From Triglochin maritima (taxonomy: Eukaryota; Streptophyta; Magnoliopsida; Alismatales; Juncaginaceae), in assembly GCA_963682175.1 (NCBI GenBank), contig OY821789.1, positions 9,936,001-10,000,000 of the forward strand: a stretch of 64,000 nt of DNA, given 5' to 3'. The notes under the pieces were generated by a model, which searched no databases, was not told the DNA's origin, and saw only the letters and a program-made list of their open reading frames with translations. The position numbers and the translations under genes are program-made. Below are positions 35,462 to 47,688 of this stretch, in pieces (position 1 is the first letter of the stretch; each line of letters begins with the position of its first letter).

Positions 35462-37028
35462 AGCTCTTCAGCGAATTGATTGGGGCGGAGGACCTTGTAG
35501 TGAGGATCAACCGGGATAACCTGAATGTACCGTAACTGACGCAAGACGCGATCATGAAAATAACGCTCCATGATATCCCGATAATGAATAATGCCCATCA
35601 ATAAAGTCCTCGGCACAGCCGCAGCAGACTCAGGATCATAGGACAACCATTCCACCTAAACGTTTACACATTAATAATAATAAAAATAAAATTTAAATAA
35701 ACGTTAATGGTATACAGTTTTATACTTGTGATGCAGTCATCTGATCTAGCCGTCTACGAATGGAATGGAGTCGCCCCTCGCTCCTATCATCGGTCCGGAC
35801 AACCCACATACGCGAACGAGGATGACCCTGCTCAAGGATCTTCCATTCCCGATGCGGGTGGAAAGGAGAAAAGTACTCATATATCCAAGTCTGCAGCAGC
35901 GTAAGACAACCCGTAATACCAGAACAATCAGCACGACTCGCTATCCCCAACTGGCGATACAAGTATGATAACGTCGCCGACCCCCATAAGTACTCACCAA
36001 TGGTATTTGGGTCTCTAGACTCCAATAAGTCGTGCGGTCTGACTCTGCAACCGCTCTTGTCGACAAACAAGACACATCCGAGCAGAAAGAACCGGTAGGC
36101 ACTCAACTGTGTATCCTCGGTCTGCGGTGGTCGTCAGTGTCTGCAGAAGTCGTCAACAACGTTGATGCTAACACCACCTCCACTCCAAAATGAGTTAGCT
36201 CTCCCAAGACCATCGACGCTCACCCCGAGCAACTCTGATACATAACTCTTTAGCTCAGGCGTCGATGCCTGAGCACTGACCATACGACCCTCAACAGGAA
36301 TGTGTGGAATCTGGAAGACGTCATGCAACACGATTGTCATCTCTCCGAAGGGCAAATGGAAAGAGTTGGTGTCAGGCTTCCACCGATCTGCAAACGCAGA
36401 AATCAACGACATGTCCAGGTAGGGGAACATACTATAAGGCAAGTAACCCAATCAACTATCAGCAATGACCCCCCGTGATATCATCGCTCAAAACTGAGCG
36501 CCACTCCTGCAATGTAGTATTGGCTATGTGCCGATTATGACACTTTAGAACCTTCCGATCCTCGCCCTCCCAAATAGGTCTGGCGACGTGGCCTCCGAAA
36601 CTTTAAATGACGCTGCCATCTAAAGGACCACCGGGCACCATCCAAGAATTGTCGTCAACTATTTTCTTCTTCTGAGCTTGGGCATTTGTAGTGCATGAGT
36701 TTGAATCACCGATCACAAACCTACCACCTCTACCCTTCTGAATGACCCACTCAGCAGAAGAACTATCATGTCACCCTCGTCCTTTACCATACTGCTGTCT
36801 CGCCTCCTCCTGCCGCTCCAACCCATACCGACCCCCATCGTCACTCTCCACCTCATCTGAATCTTCATCGTCGTCGAAAGAATCCTTACGTGTCTGAAGA
36901 CGACGTAAAACTATCCATCTCCCTCCTAACCGAAGGAGATATACCCCGTCCACGTGGATGACGAGGTGCTGATTCATCTTCGTAAGCATGTACAACACGT
37001 AAATGTATGGATTTTTCTCTTCCTCCAC
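35462..37028 (-). pseudogene. Plant mobile domain (PMD/MAIN-like) gene of MULE 1, broken
   Basis: Antisense gene related to the transposon-derived aminotransferase-like plant mobile domain family (MAIN/MAIL proteins). An acidic N-terminal part (FDDDEDSDEVESDDGG, about 36771-37028) is followed by PGGPLDGSVI, FGGHVARPIWEGEDRKVLK, LISAFADRWKPDTNSFHLP, GEMTIVLHDVFQI, GEYLWGSATLSYLYRQLG and GCLTLLQTWIYEYF. A GT-AG intron (35656-35725) then leads to EWLSYDPES and RPNQFAEEL. Stops occur near 36620, near 36470 and at 36134-36136, and a frame change lies upstream. The 3' end is cut by the family B LTR, which adds ERNVF and a stop. PMD proteins in hosts act in chromatin and silencing; here it is transposon cargo. 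Confidence 0.85.
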
Positions 37029-37589
37029 GGTAACCCGATGACTATTAATTAAATTTTAGAAATAAAATGTTGTTAAATGGATTTAAGCATCTAAATTAAC
37101 AAATTTATTAATTATTTTTAACTAATTATCAATTAGTACTAATTACTTAAATAGAAAATAAATAAATGGGAGGGCCGTTTCCGGAAGACGCCCACCCCAA
37201 TTTTATTTTTTTTAAATTAAAAAATGCATTTTACCAGATTCGAGTACACCTGAGTGTCCGCTGGCTCATTTCCTGACCTCCAAGACATTCTTCTTGATGA
37301 TTATAAGAGGAAAATGAAGAGAGAGTTGTGGTAGGAAAGTGAAATGAAGAGATATATAAGTAGAAATGAGAGAATGACAAAACGGTAATTCGCACGAGTG
37401 ACTTAAGTAGTTTTCCGACGACGAATATCAATTCAGTTTGGATTTTATTACAATTTGTGTCGTATTCAAATTTTCCATATTAACATTTTTTCTTCGGTTA
37501 ATTGTAGTTTGCCACCAACATTTTTTGATGGGTTTTGCATTTAATGAAAACCGCACATTTTATTAACAATCATTGAAAAACGATGGTAC

Positions 37590-37826
37590 TGTTGAGAATT
37601 CCAAAGGTTTCTTGGATGATTCACCTTCCTTAACCCCCAATAGTTTATGTAGGTTTTTCTCTTATTTATGTGGTGTAATTCCATTTATTTTGGTTGTAAC
37701 TCCTACTACATCCTCACCCTATATATAGGGGATTATTGTACATGTTTGGTCACAAGACAAGAGAAGAAATACATACCTCTCTCCCTCCCTCGATCTTTTA
37801 TCTTTGGTTTGCTTTGTTTCACAACA
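37590..37826 (+). repeat. 5' LTR of copia element
   Basis: Runs from TGTTGAGAATTCC to TTTCACAACA. Contains the TATA box CCTATATATAGGGG near 37718-37731, and a transcription start is expected about 30 bp later. Confidence 0.95.
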
Positions 37827-37845
37827 CGTTATCAGCACGAAGGTT
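37827..37845 (+). promoter_or_regulatory. Presumed primer-binding site of copia element
   Basis: CGTTATCAGCACGA immediately follows the 5' LTR, the position expected for the tRNA primer-binding site. Pairing to a particular tRNA was not verified. Confidence 0.65.
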
Positions 37846-38436
37846 TTACCGCTAACACTATAACATTTGGTGTCACTCAAGCCTCAAGGTAACAAATCCG
37901 TGTGTTTGATTTGCATGGTCATATACATAATCTACCTCGTTTACTTGTCAAAATTATTTGTTTTTATCATAGCAAAAAGAGGTTAGAAAGGTGATTCCAT
38001 TTTTGCATGATTAATAAAAAAAATCATGTTCAATCAATTGAGAGATTTACATGTACATGAAATAATAATAATAAGCATTTTGGTTATGTGACCACTTACT
38101 CATCCATATGAATTTACTTGATTTATAAGATCTTTAGTGACGTGATCTTGTATATATCTTTCTCAATGGAGGGGAACCATTATTTAGTTCTTGATCTAAA
38201 TAAAAAAATCACATTGGAAGCATAGATACGTTCCATATCTTATCTGTAATGCAAAAAAATGCAAATTAATATATTCACAACATCTTTAATGCTTGAAAAT
38301 CCTTGTGCAAACTCTCGTTGAGCTCCTGGATACATATCATTGTAGTTTACTTTTCCTTTTTCCTTTCAATATTTAATCTAGCTTATTACTATTTTCGGCG
38401 GTTCACATCTCGATACATCTCATTGTAGTTACTTAC

Positions 38437-39500
38437 ATGGCAAACCTTACCCAGCTTGAATTTGCTGCCCTTGATATCTCGGGGAAAAATTATCTCCCTT
38501 GGACTCTCGATGCAGAGATCCATTTTACGGCAAATAATCTTGGAGAAACAATTAAAGATGAAAATAAGGCCTCCCCGCAGGAGCGTGCCAAAGCAATGAT
38601 TTTTCTTCGGCATCATCTCCATAAGGGATTAAAAGCCGAATATCTAATGGTGAAAGATCCGTTAGAGTTATGGAAAAACTTGAAAAAATGTATGACCACC
38701 AAAAACAAGTGATTCTCCCAAAAACTCGCTACGAGTGGATTCATTTGTGATTACAATATTTTAAATATGTAAGCGAGTATAATTCTGCTATGTTCCGAAT
38801 CTCATCTGAACTTAAATTATGTGGAGAAATAATTACTGATAATGATATGTTAGAGAAAACATTCTCCACATTCCATGCCTCGAATATGCTCCTGCAGCAG
38901 CAATATCGAGAACGTGGTTTTAAGAAATATTCGGAACTAATATCATGTCTTCTTGTTGCCGAGCAAAATAATGAACTTTTGATGAAAAATCATCAAGCTC
39001 GACCCACTGGTTCCACTCCATTCCCTGAAGTGAATGAGGCTAATCACAAACGCAAACGCGACCCATTCCCTGAAGCGAATGCGGCATCTTACAATCGTAA
39101 ACATGGACGTGGTCATGGTCGCGCATACGGACGCGGGCAACATCAAGGACGTGGTCATGGACGTGGCCGTAGCCATCGTGGTGGTCATGATGTCAATGCA
39201 AATAATGATGGAAGAAATGCTAGAGGAAATCAAGTGCAAAATCCTCCAAAGAAATATGAGAATGCTTGCTACAAATGCGGCATGACAAATCATTGGTCGC
39301 GTATATATCGTACGCCCAAGCACCTTGTTGATCTTTATCAAGCATCACTCAAGAAAAAAGAAGGTGACGAAATGAACTTGGTTGAAAACAACCAAGATGG
39401 AATGATCATGGACACTCATTTAGATATTTCGGATTTTCTTTTAAATGATGGCAATATCGATGTATTTGTCAATGATGGAAATGTCCATCAAAATGCTTAG
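38437..39500 (+). pseudogene. copia GAG, frameshifted
   Basis: Begins MANLTQLEFAALDISGKNY, the usual UBN2-type GAG start. A frameshift in the A-rich stretch near 38690 is followed by a TGA at 38748-38750 (a family Arg codon). The frame 38763-39500 continues through MFRISSELKLCGE, a Gly/Arg/His-rich linker and the zinc knuckle CYKCGMTNHWSRIY. The knuckle should be C-x2-C-x4-H-x4-C, but the last Cys is Tyr. Ends HQNA. Confidence 0.9.
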
Positions 39501-39673
39501 TTTGGTTTTCCTACATTCTATTTTTGATGTTCTTCAAAAAAAAATGTAAGACTTGTGTCTTTATAATATAATATTTGCTTTTGTTTTTCCTTAAAATTTT
39601 ATACTATAGTATTATGATACTATATATACAAAAAAATAATTTTTGCTCTATTCCCTTTTTTTAGGACAAAGAC

Positions 39674-39868
39674 ATGGTTGATACTATCATGAGTGATGGA
39701 GATCAATGTCTAGTAGATAGTGGAACAACAAATACGATTTTGAAAAATACAACCTTCTTTTCCGAATTACATTTATCGAAGACAAGTGTTAACACAATTT
39801 CTGGCACTAGTAATTTGATTGAAGGCTCCGGAAGAGCTTGTATTTCTGGCACTAGTAATTACAAATAA
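39674..39868 (+). pseudogene. copia aspartic protease remnant
   Basis: LVDSGTTNTIL carries the catalytic D-S-G triad of retroelement aspartic protease. The frame is lost after about 65 residues, and about 80 bp separate it from the next frame, so protease and integrase are no longer joined. Confidence 0.85.
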
Positions 39869-39951
39869 GTGATGCTTTATATTCTAGTAGATCCAGAAGA
39901 AATCTACTAAGTTTTAAGGATATACGTCGTAATGACTATCATCTTGAAACT

Positions 39952-41361
39952 ATGAATCAAAATAATGATGAATACTTTCACATTATCTCCATCGTGAATG
40001 GTAACAAAATCATTTTAGAAAGGATGAAAGCCTTTTCATCGGGATTATATTGCACTTATATCACCCCTTTGGAATCAAATATGGTCACTAACCGGAAGTT
40101 AGTTGATCAAGTGCATTATAAACTTTGGCATGATAGATTGGGACACCCCGGTGATATAATGATGCGAAAAATTATTGAAAATTCAAATGGTCATTCCCTG
40201 AAGGATATGAAAATTATATCATCGAAAGAGCTTTCATGTGCAGCATGCTCTCTTGGAAAACTGATAATCCGACCGTCCACAAGCAAAATTAAAGATGAAT
40301 CTCCTTTATTTTTAGAGAGAATTCAAGGTGATATTTGTGGACCCATTCCCCCTCCATGTGGACCATTTCGATATTTTATGGTGTTGATAGATTCATCCAC
40401 CCGATGGTCACATGTTAGTCTCTTGTCAACTAGAAATGTTGCATTTGCTAGACTTCTAGCAGAATTGATAAAATTGAGGGCGCATTTTCCTGATTATCCA
40501 ATTAAGAAAATCTGATTGGACAATGCAGGAGAATTTACGTCTCAAACATTTAATGACTACTGCATGTCAATTGGTATTACAATTGAGCATCCGGTTGCTC
40601 ATGTCCATACACAAAATGGTCAAGCTGAATCTCTAATTAAGAGATTGCAACTAATTGCAAGACCATTACTTATGAATTCAAAATTACCACAATCTCTTTG
40701 GGGTCATGCCATTTTACATGTTGCGGCACTTATCAGAATAAGACCGACAGCTTATCATAAATATTCCCCTTTACAGCTGGTCTTTGGTAGAGAACCAAAT
40801 TTATCCCATTTAAAAATATTTGGTTGTGTGGTTTATGTCCCAATAACCCCACCACAACGTACAAAGATGGGACATCAAAGAAGATTGGGAATTTACATCG
40901 GTTTTGAGTCTCCATCAATTATTAAATATTTGGAGCCATTAACTGGTGATGTTTTTACAGCACGCTTTGCTGATTGTAATTTTGATGAAAAAGTATTCCC
41001 AATCTTAGGGGGAGAAAAACAGAAGATGGAAAAATCTGAAATTACTTGAAATGCATCTTCATTGTCCCATCTTGATCCCCGTACAAACCAATATGAACAA
41101 GAAGTTCAAAAGATTATTCATTTGCAAAGAATTGCAAACGAATTACCAGATGCATTTACAGATGCAAAGAAAGTTACAAAATCACATATACATGCTGAAA
41201 ATGCACCAGCAAAAGTTGATATTCCTAACTTGTCAAATGAGTTAAATATCCACCGAAAACGTGGACGACCAATTGGGTCAAAAGATATAAAACCAAGAAA
41301 AAGGAAAGAGAAAAGCGTAGCACCTGAAGATGTTACTGCTAATATTATCCACACCCCCTGA
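39952..41361 (+). pseudogene. copia integrase, with in-frame TGA codons
   Basis: The pre-integrase zinc site HDRLGHPG...CAAC (H-H-C-C) is followed by the integrase core: QGDICGPI (first Asp), LDNAGEF (second Asp) and NGQAESLIKR (Glu). The catalytic residues are intact. A TGA at 40513-40515 stands just before LDNAGEF (Arg in relatives), and another at 41047-41049 precedes NASSLSHLDPRTNQYE (Trp in relatives). GRPIGSKD marks the integrase/RT linker. Confidence 0.92.
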
Positions 41362-43162
41362 AGAGGTAGTGAAAGAACAAAATGACAACATAGACCAACG
41401 AGAGACCGAAGTGTCTAAAAATGAAAATGCAGATGAGATCTCAATAAATTATGTGCACAATCAGAAAAGATGGAATCGAGACGAAACCATCGTTGATGAA
41501 ATTTTTTCATATGCTATAGCAAATGAAGTAACTAATGTTGAATATTGTGAGCCAAAATCTATTGAAGAATGTCGACAAAGAAATGATTGGCCACAATGGA
41601 AAAATGCAATACAAGCAGAATTACATTCGCTTGAAAAACATAATGTTTTTGGACCTGCGGTGCTTACACCCAATGACGTAAAACCTGTGGGGTTCAAATG
41701 AGTGTTCTCGATAAAGAGAAATGAGAAAAATGAGATTGTAAGATATAAAGCCCGACTTGTGGCTCAAGGTTTCACTCAAATACCCGGTGTTGATTATGAA
41801 GAAACATATTCACCTGTAGTGGATGCGACAACACTAAGACTTCTTATCAGTCTCACAGTCATAAATAGACTTCAAATGCAACTCATGGATGTGGTTACTG
41901 CTTATCTATATGGGTCATTAGATACAAACAGCTATATGAAAGTCCCTGAAGGACTAAAACTACCAGAGACTTGTACTTCCAAACCGCGAGGGTTGTACTC
42001 CATACAACTAAAAAGATCCTTATATGGATTAAAGCAATCTGGACGAATGTGGTACAATCGTCTAAGCAAAAGTCTTCTGAGCAAAGGATTCAAAAATGAC
42101 CCCATATGTCCATGTGTTTTCATTAAAAGGTCTTCATCTGGTTTTACGATTATAGCTGTATATGTTGATGATTTAAATATTATTGGGACACCAAAGGATA
42201 TTGAGATTACAGCTCAATACTTGAAAACTGAATTTGAGATGAAAGACCTTGGTGTAACTAAATTTTGCATCGGCCTGCAGATCGAGCACTTTCCGAGTGG
42301 AATTTTTATTCACCAAGCAAATTATATAGAGAAGATGTTAAAACGTTTTAATATGGATAAAGCTCGTCCATTGAGTTCACCAATGGTCGTTCGATCACTT
42401 ATAAGTGAAAAAGATCCTTTTCGTCCCCGAGAAAAGGGTGACAAAGTCCTCGGTCCTGAAGTACCGTATCTAAGTGCTATTGGAGCTTTAACATATCTTG
42501 CTAATAATACACTACCTGATATAAGTTTTGCTGTGAACCTTCTAGCAAGATACAGCTCTGAGCCAACATATAGACATTGGAAAGGAATCAAGCATGTATT
42601 CCGCTACCTTAGTGGGACACGTGATATGAGGTTATTTTATAGAAAGGACTCGAAGTCCGAACTTATTGGATATTCAGATGCTGGATATTTATCAGACCCC
42701 CACAAAGCAAAATCACAAACAGGATACGTGTTCACGTATGGTGGCACCGCCATTTCATGGCGATCGACAAAACAGACCCTGACGGCAACATCTTCAAATC
42801 AAGCAGAACTGATTGCATTATATGAAGCTAGTCGAGAATGTGTATGGTTGAGATTAGTAATCCAACACATACACAAGGAATGTGGTCTTGAAGGAATAAA
42901 GGACAAACCAACATTGCTATATGAAGATAATAGCGCATGCATTGCCCAAATAAAGGAAGGTTATATAAAAGGAGACAAGACAAAGCACATTTCACCAAAG
43001 TTCTTCTCGATGCATGATTTACAAAACAATGGAGAGATACATGTCTGTCAAATCAGATCATGCGAGAATCTTGCAGATTTATTCACAAAGGCGTTGCCTA
43101 CTAAAATTTTTGAGGGGCTTGTTCACAAGATTGATGTTCGTCGTTTGAAGAATGTTTGCTAA
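41330..43162 (+). pseudogene. copia reverse transcriptase and RNase H
   Basis: The longest intact frame in the element, after a TGA at 41699-41701 that replaces the Trp of GYKWVF. RT motifs: YKARLVAQGFTQ, DYEETYSPV, LMDVVTAYLYG (catalytic Asp), SLYGLKQSGRMWYNRL and the catalytic box YVDD. RNase H: IGYSDAGY, SSNQAELIAL and YEDNSACI, ending ADLFTKALP. From 41702 on (486 residues) the frame is uninterrupted. It overlaps the end of the integrase frame in a different phase, so one frameshift lies between 41330 and 41361. Confidence 0.95.
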
Positions 43163-43279
43163 AGTCAGGGGGAGCATTATACGCGCTGCACTCTTTTTCC
43201 CTTGACCAGGTTTTTATCCCACTGAGTTTTTCTTGGTAAGGTTTTTAACGAGGCAGCATCCCTAGCGTATAAAGGTGAT

Positions 43280-43293
43280 CATCCAAGGGGGAG
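43280..43293 (+). promoter_or_regulatory. Polypurine tract of copia element
   Basis: AAGGGGGAG directly precedes the 3' LTR, as expected for the plus-strand DNA primer. Confidence 0.8.
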
Positions 43294-43530
43294 TGTTGAG
43301 AATTCCAAATGTTTCTTGGATGATTCACCTTCCTTAACCCCCAATAGTTTATGTAGGTTTTACTCTTATTTATGTGGTGTAATTCCATTTATTTTGGTTG
43401 TAACTCCTACTACATCCTCACCCTATATATAGGGGATTATTGTACATGTTTGGTCACAAGACAAGAGAAGAAATACATATCTCTCTCATTCCCTCGATCT
43501 TTTATCTTTGGTTTGCTTTGTTTCACAACA
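43294..43530 (+). repeat. 3' LTR of copia element
   Basis: The same 237-bp length and ends as the 5' LTR. Differences are few (for example AAAGG/AAATG near the start, and a few in the CTCTC tract near the end). Confidence 0.95.
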
Positions 43531-44366
43531 AGTACTTCATTCATATGAAAGTCACAAAGACAACTGATGATAGAAAACTTTTGTTTTGATTGTAGGTTTA
43601 TACTTCTGATCTTTATATCAATTATTGCATGAGCAAATTCTGGGTTTCCTCGTGTATATATATTTGCTTTGCAGCTTCGATACACTTAAGAGACATAAGG
43701 AGGACGAGCCTGATTTATAGATGAAGTACCCAAAGATTTGGAATGTGATGTATGAAGGAAAATGAAACTTTGGACCTTGATCAAGACTACCTTAATCTTC
43801 GATTTTGTACGAGGAAATGTGAAAAAAGATTGCTTAATTTGAGCGAGCGGTCGTATTTTATTTTATTTTGTTTTGTTTGTGCTAAAACACAATTTATTGG
43901 AACTCAAGCCATTTATATTAACATATATTATTGGAACATGGATTGCCATCTTAGATTTTAGAATTTATTGACGGAATAAGTCAACATCTTACAAATTTAC
44001 ATGAATATCCGGGACAAGATTATCATAAACAATTACAAATACAAAAGGACGTGGTAAGTTGTTATTTGGTAAGGATGATATATCTTTGGACAACCAGAAT
44101 CCAGGCTTGGCGCGAAGTAGTATTTGTTGCATTTTTTTGTGTGGTGATTATATACTTATTGTATCTTTGTTAGTATATTTACAATATTAGTGGAAAAAAC
44201 CATAACAAGAAGATTTTGTTTTATATTTTCCCAAAAACCCCTGCCATTATGCGAAACTTAAATTTAAAGGAAGGTATGTATGCAGTAAACTATATGTGCT
44301 ATGGTTAGTGAAGACATTCATTTAAATGTGTTTTCTTCGAAAAACCCTCACCAAGTATATGTATAA

Positions 44367-44396
44367 CTAGCATTTACGCCCGTGCAAAGCACGGTT
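44367..44396 (-). mobile_element. Possible Helitron 3' terminus
   Basis: On the minus strand: hairpin CCGTGC-TTT-GCACGG, a short AT spacer, then CTAG followed by T. This is the Helitron 3' signature (hairpin then CTRR, insertion before T). The 5' TC end was not located, so size is unknown. Confidence 0.4.
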
Positions 44397-47300
44397 AGCA
44401 ATGTACATATGCAACAATTGTTGGAAATTAAATGCAACCAGTCTGGGCTAAATGACATCACAGTGATTGGAGCTGAAGAATCAGGTCCGAGTCAAATTAA
44501 ACCAGGTCCAATTACTGGGTGATATGTGATTAGATAGTTTGGTTGACCCAATGGTTTACAATAAAACCGTCTAGATATGTGATTAACGAGTTTGGTTGAC
44601 CCTATAGGCGAGCAAAATCTAGTTGGATTTGATTATTCAATTACAAACGGGCCAATTGCTTAGAGACATTGGTGTATTAGAGTTGAGTTTTAATTTCACA
44701 CGGAATCAGAATAATTACAACTTGACATAACCTTAGGTAAGTATATGGAAAAATAGAAAGATCGAGAAAAAAGATAGACAACTAAAAAAAGAAAGAAAAA
44801 TGCAATATGTTCATTGATATTGAAATCAACTTATTTTTTAATAATAGTGATTTGATATTATGCTAATAATAAAAGGGTCGTGTTCCACAAGGTGTGATTC
44901 ATGTGATGCCAAATAATTGAAATCCAAGCAAATATAATCTAATTTAATTTTAAATATGTGGATTTCACTGTGAAAGGAACCACAATTCCCATCTTTTTTT
45001 CTCTTCATAATATACATATATTATTAACATATCTGATTATCTGGACACATGCCCACTCTAATAATACTAAGGATCCCGAGACCCCACGAACCAACATCTA
45101 TTGGCCCACGTCTTTCTCTTTCTTCTCCCTTATTTCATTTTCTTCTTCCTTATTTTGTTTTCCCTTTCTTTTACCTCTCCTTTCTTTCTTCTTCCACCCA
45201 TTCTTGTAACGTTTTCTCTCCGCCCTCTGCTGCTCCTGTGAAACCAGCTTGGTCTCGTTAATTGAAAAACCACCAGGTACGTTCCTCTCGTCGGAATCCT
45301 CCAATGTCGGAATATGTTTAGTTTTTCACCCCTATGGTGGCCTCTTTTTTTGGAAGTGTGTTTGTTTTACATTTTTCTACATTTTTTATCACACGAACTC
45401 TACACTTTTTCTTGTACATTTCATTGTTTACTAACTTTTTTTATGGGAAACTTTATTACGAACAGGATTAGCTTTTCAGGATATAATGTTGTCATTTTTG
45501 TTGTCAATATTTGGGGCATTTTCAGTAAAAAGCTGGGGGTGGTGTGGTTGATATTTTGGGGAGTAGACTGTTAATAAACCCCAAATTTTCGTTAGTTTTG
45601 GGTTGACGTATTTTGGGGGTAGAAATCAGGGTAGATTGTTAATAAACCCCAAGTTTATCACAGTTTCCTATTGACTAATGAAATAGAAATTGAGGGTTTG
45701 TTCCTTAATAACATGGGGTGCTTTCATTAATAAGCTGGGGTTTTTCGGTTGTGTTTCATTTTTGTTTGGGATATTCTCACAATGTAGTTCTCACAGTTGT
45801 GGTTCACGTATTTTAAGGGTAGAAATTGGGGAAGACTGTTAATAAACCCCAATTAGGGTAGAATTTTTATCAAATAAAGAGAATACATTAGAACTACTAA
45901 TTATAATTCCGACATATTAAAATACTCATCGAGCCAAAACTGTGTTCTATCTATATGCCCCTACACCTTATAAACTATCTATATGCCCCTACACCTTATA
46001 AATACATCAGAAAATTGCTTGGCATATTTCAAGAAAGCCTATGAACACCAGCTAGAAATGTTTTTCATCTAAATGACTTGTCGTCTAACTTAACTGCAAG
46101 GACACCGTTGAAGGTCTTGAACCCTAATTTGGTGAAGAACAAATGTCACCCAAGTAATGTTAGGCTAAAGTTTACCAATTGAATCCAATGTACCGTCCTA
46201 TTAAATTCAATAACAGAATAACCCGAAATAATATCTGAGATAAGTTGAAGTCAATAGCATAGTAATAAAATAAGTTGCCAAATGCCATTTCTCATGTCAG
46301 TAGTCAGTTGTTAATAATTTCATATGAAGAACCGTCAGTCCTCGTTAAATACATGTCCCCATCGTTCTCATCCCCAAGTAATATTATCTCTGTTTCCTTT
46401 TTTTATTCCTTCTCCTTGTTGATTATCATGTGATCTGTGATCACCATGTTTCCCTTCAATAAATTCATGTCGATATCACATTCACATCTAAATAATAGAA
46501 TATCCTCCCTCCGGATTATCATGTGGTCACTATCTTTCAGTTTCCTTGATTCTACTTATTTATTTTAATATACTATGTGATTGGTGGTAAGTTAAGACTT
46601 TCCTTCGATACAAAACCTACTTTTAACCTAAATAAACAATTAAATTTAAATTTCAATCTAAATCTAAATCAACTATTAAACTTAATTTTCAACCGACACC
46701 AATAATTAGATAAAAAAATTAATCTAAAATTTAACCGTAATAAAAAATACAATTAAGCGTGAAAAATCAAACAAAAAAAACTAATCAACTAAATCGCACA
46801 ATAATTTTATGTTACCTAGTATTCACAAAAACCTAAAAAAGTAAGTCAATGAACCCAACTCCAAAAGGTACGTAACATATCAGTATATCACATAGGAGAC
46901 CTTGTGTATTAATACGTGGCTGGTGGAAACGTGAAGGGGTAGTGGACGGGCTAGGGCTTTGGGATAGTGAACACTGATGGAATATGTTGTTTGTGGAAGG
47001 TGGAATATGTTGAGATGGGTCGTTTGTTGTTTAATTGTGTTTTATTTGAGTTTTTTTTAAGTATAAATTTACCTTGTTCGGCCTCCACCCGTCTATTTGT
47101 GGAAGGTACAACGACACTGTTATTTTTGACGACCTAGATTATCTTGGTGGTGACCCAACACCAGGTAACCGTAGTATTTTTTATTTATTATACCCAATGG
47201 GAATTCAATCCCATGACTTAAGAGTATGAATCACTCCGTAAGTTGCATTACACCCGACATTGTTTCTCTACTAGAAGTTGCTGATGACACCAGGATTTTT

Positions 47301-47680
47301 CCTTTCTTTTTCATGGGCACAACTGCATAAGAATACAACCAAAGTTTCTCCTCTCCTTATCGCTTATGAGTAGACATATTTCGAACAATAAAAGCAAAGC
47401 GAATACTGTCATCTTATTTTTCCGTAATTTTTTAAAATCAAAGGTTAAATAACCAAAGATCAACACCTACAACAACAGGTTGACCACCAGGGGGCTTTGA
47501 CTAGAATAAATTAGGGAAAAAACTTTAAAGAAAAGAAAATGCGTTTCGCAAACACATTAACAAATGCATACTGCGTCGACACCTCCTTCCTCAACGCCAC
47601 TTAGTCGTCACCACGCACGTTTTAAACATAATAAGCAATGCCTCCACGTCCAAATTAAGTCCAAAACCCTAAAAGAAACT

Positions 47681-47688
47681 TTATATAG
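47681..47688 (+). promoter_or_regulatory. TATA box of intact PNGase A-like gene
   Basis: TTATATAG lies 68 bp upstream of the ATG. The surrounding 110 bp are conserved upstream of the pseudogene at 22602, but there this box is altered. Confidence 0.65.

Larger units (their letters stand above)
31081..37430. mobile_element. Mutator-like element, MULE 1 (about 6.3 kb)
   Basis: Inverted ends lie at about 31081-31133 and 37373-37430. They share TATTCGTCGTC followed by AAAACTACTTAA and AATTACC(A/G)TTTT, and face each other. Between them lie a MULE transposase-OTU gene (+), a solo LTR (33698-35461) and an antisense PMD gene (-). No clear 9-bp target duplication was seen, so the outer limits are approximate. 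Without the LTR the element would be about 4.6 kb. All genes carry stops or frameshifts, so it is non-autonomous now. Confidence 0.75.
37590..43530 (+). mobile_element. Ty1-copia LTR retrotransposon, full length (5941 bp)
   Basis: Two 237-bp LTRs (37590-37826 and 43294-43530) flank gag and pol in the order GAG, PR, INT, RT, RNase H, which defines Ty1-copia. The flanking 5-mers are GGTAC (37585-37589) and AGTAC (43531-43535), a target duplication with one change. The LTRs differ at only a handful of positions, so insertion is fairly recent. Four in-frame stops and frameshifts disable it. Confidence 0.96.

Noticed and set aside
31072..37440. 9-bp target duplication of MULE 1
   Set aside because: Sequences outside the inverted ends (GGGAACTA side and TCAATTCAG side) do not match; either the ends are mis-set or the duplication has decayed.
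37590..43530. Active retrotransposon
   Set aside because: Stops in GAG, INT and before RT, plus frameshifts, rule out autonomous function despite near-identical LTRs.
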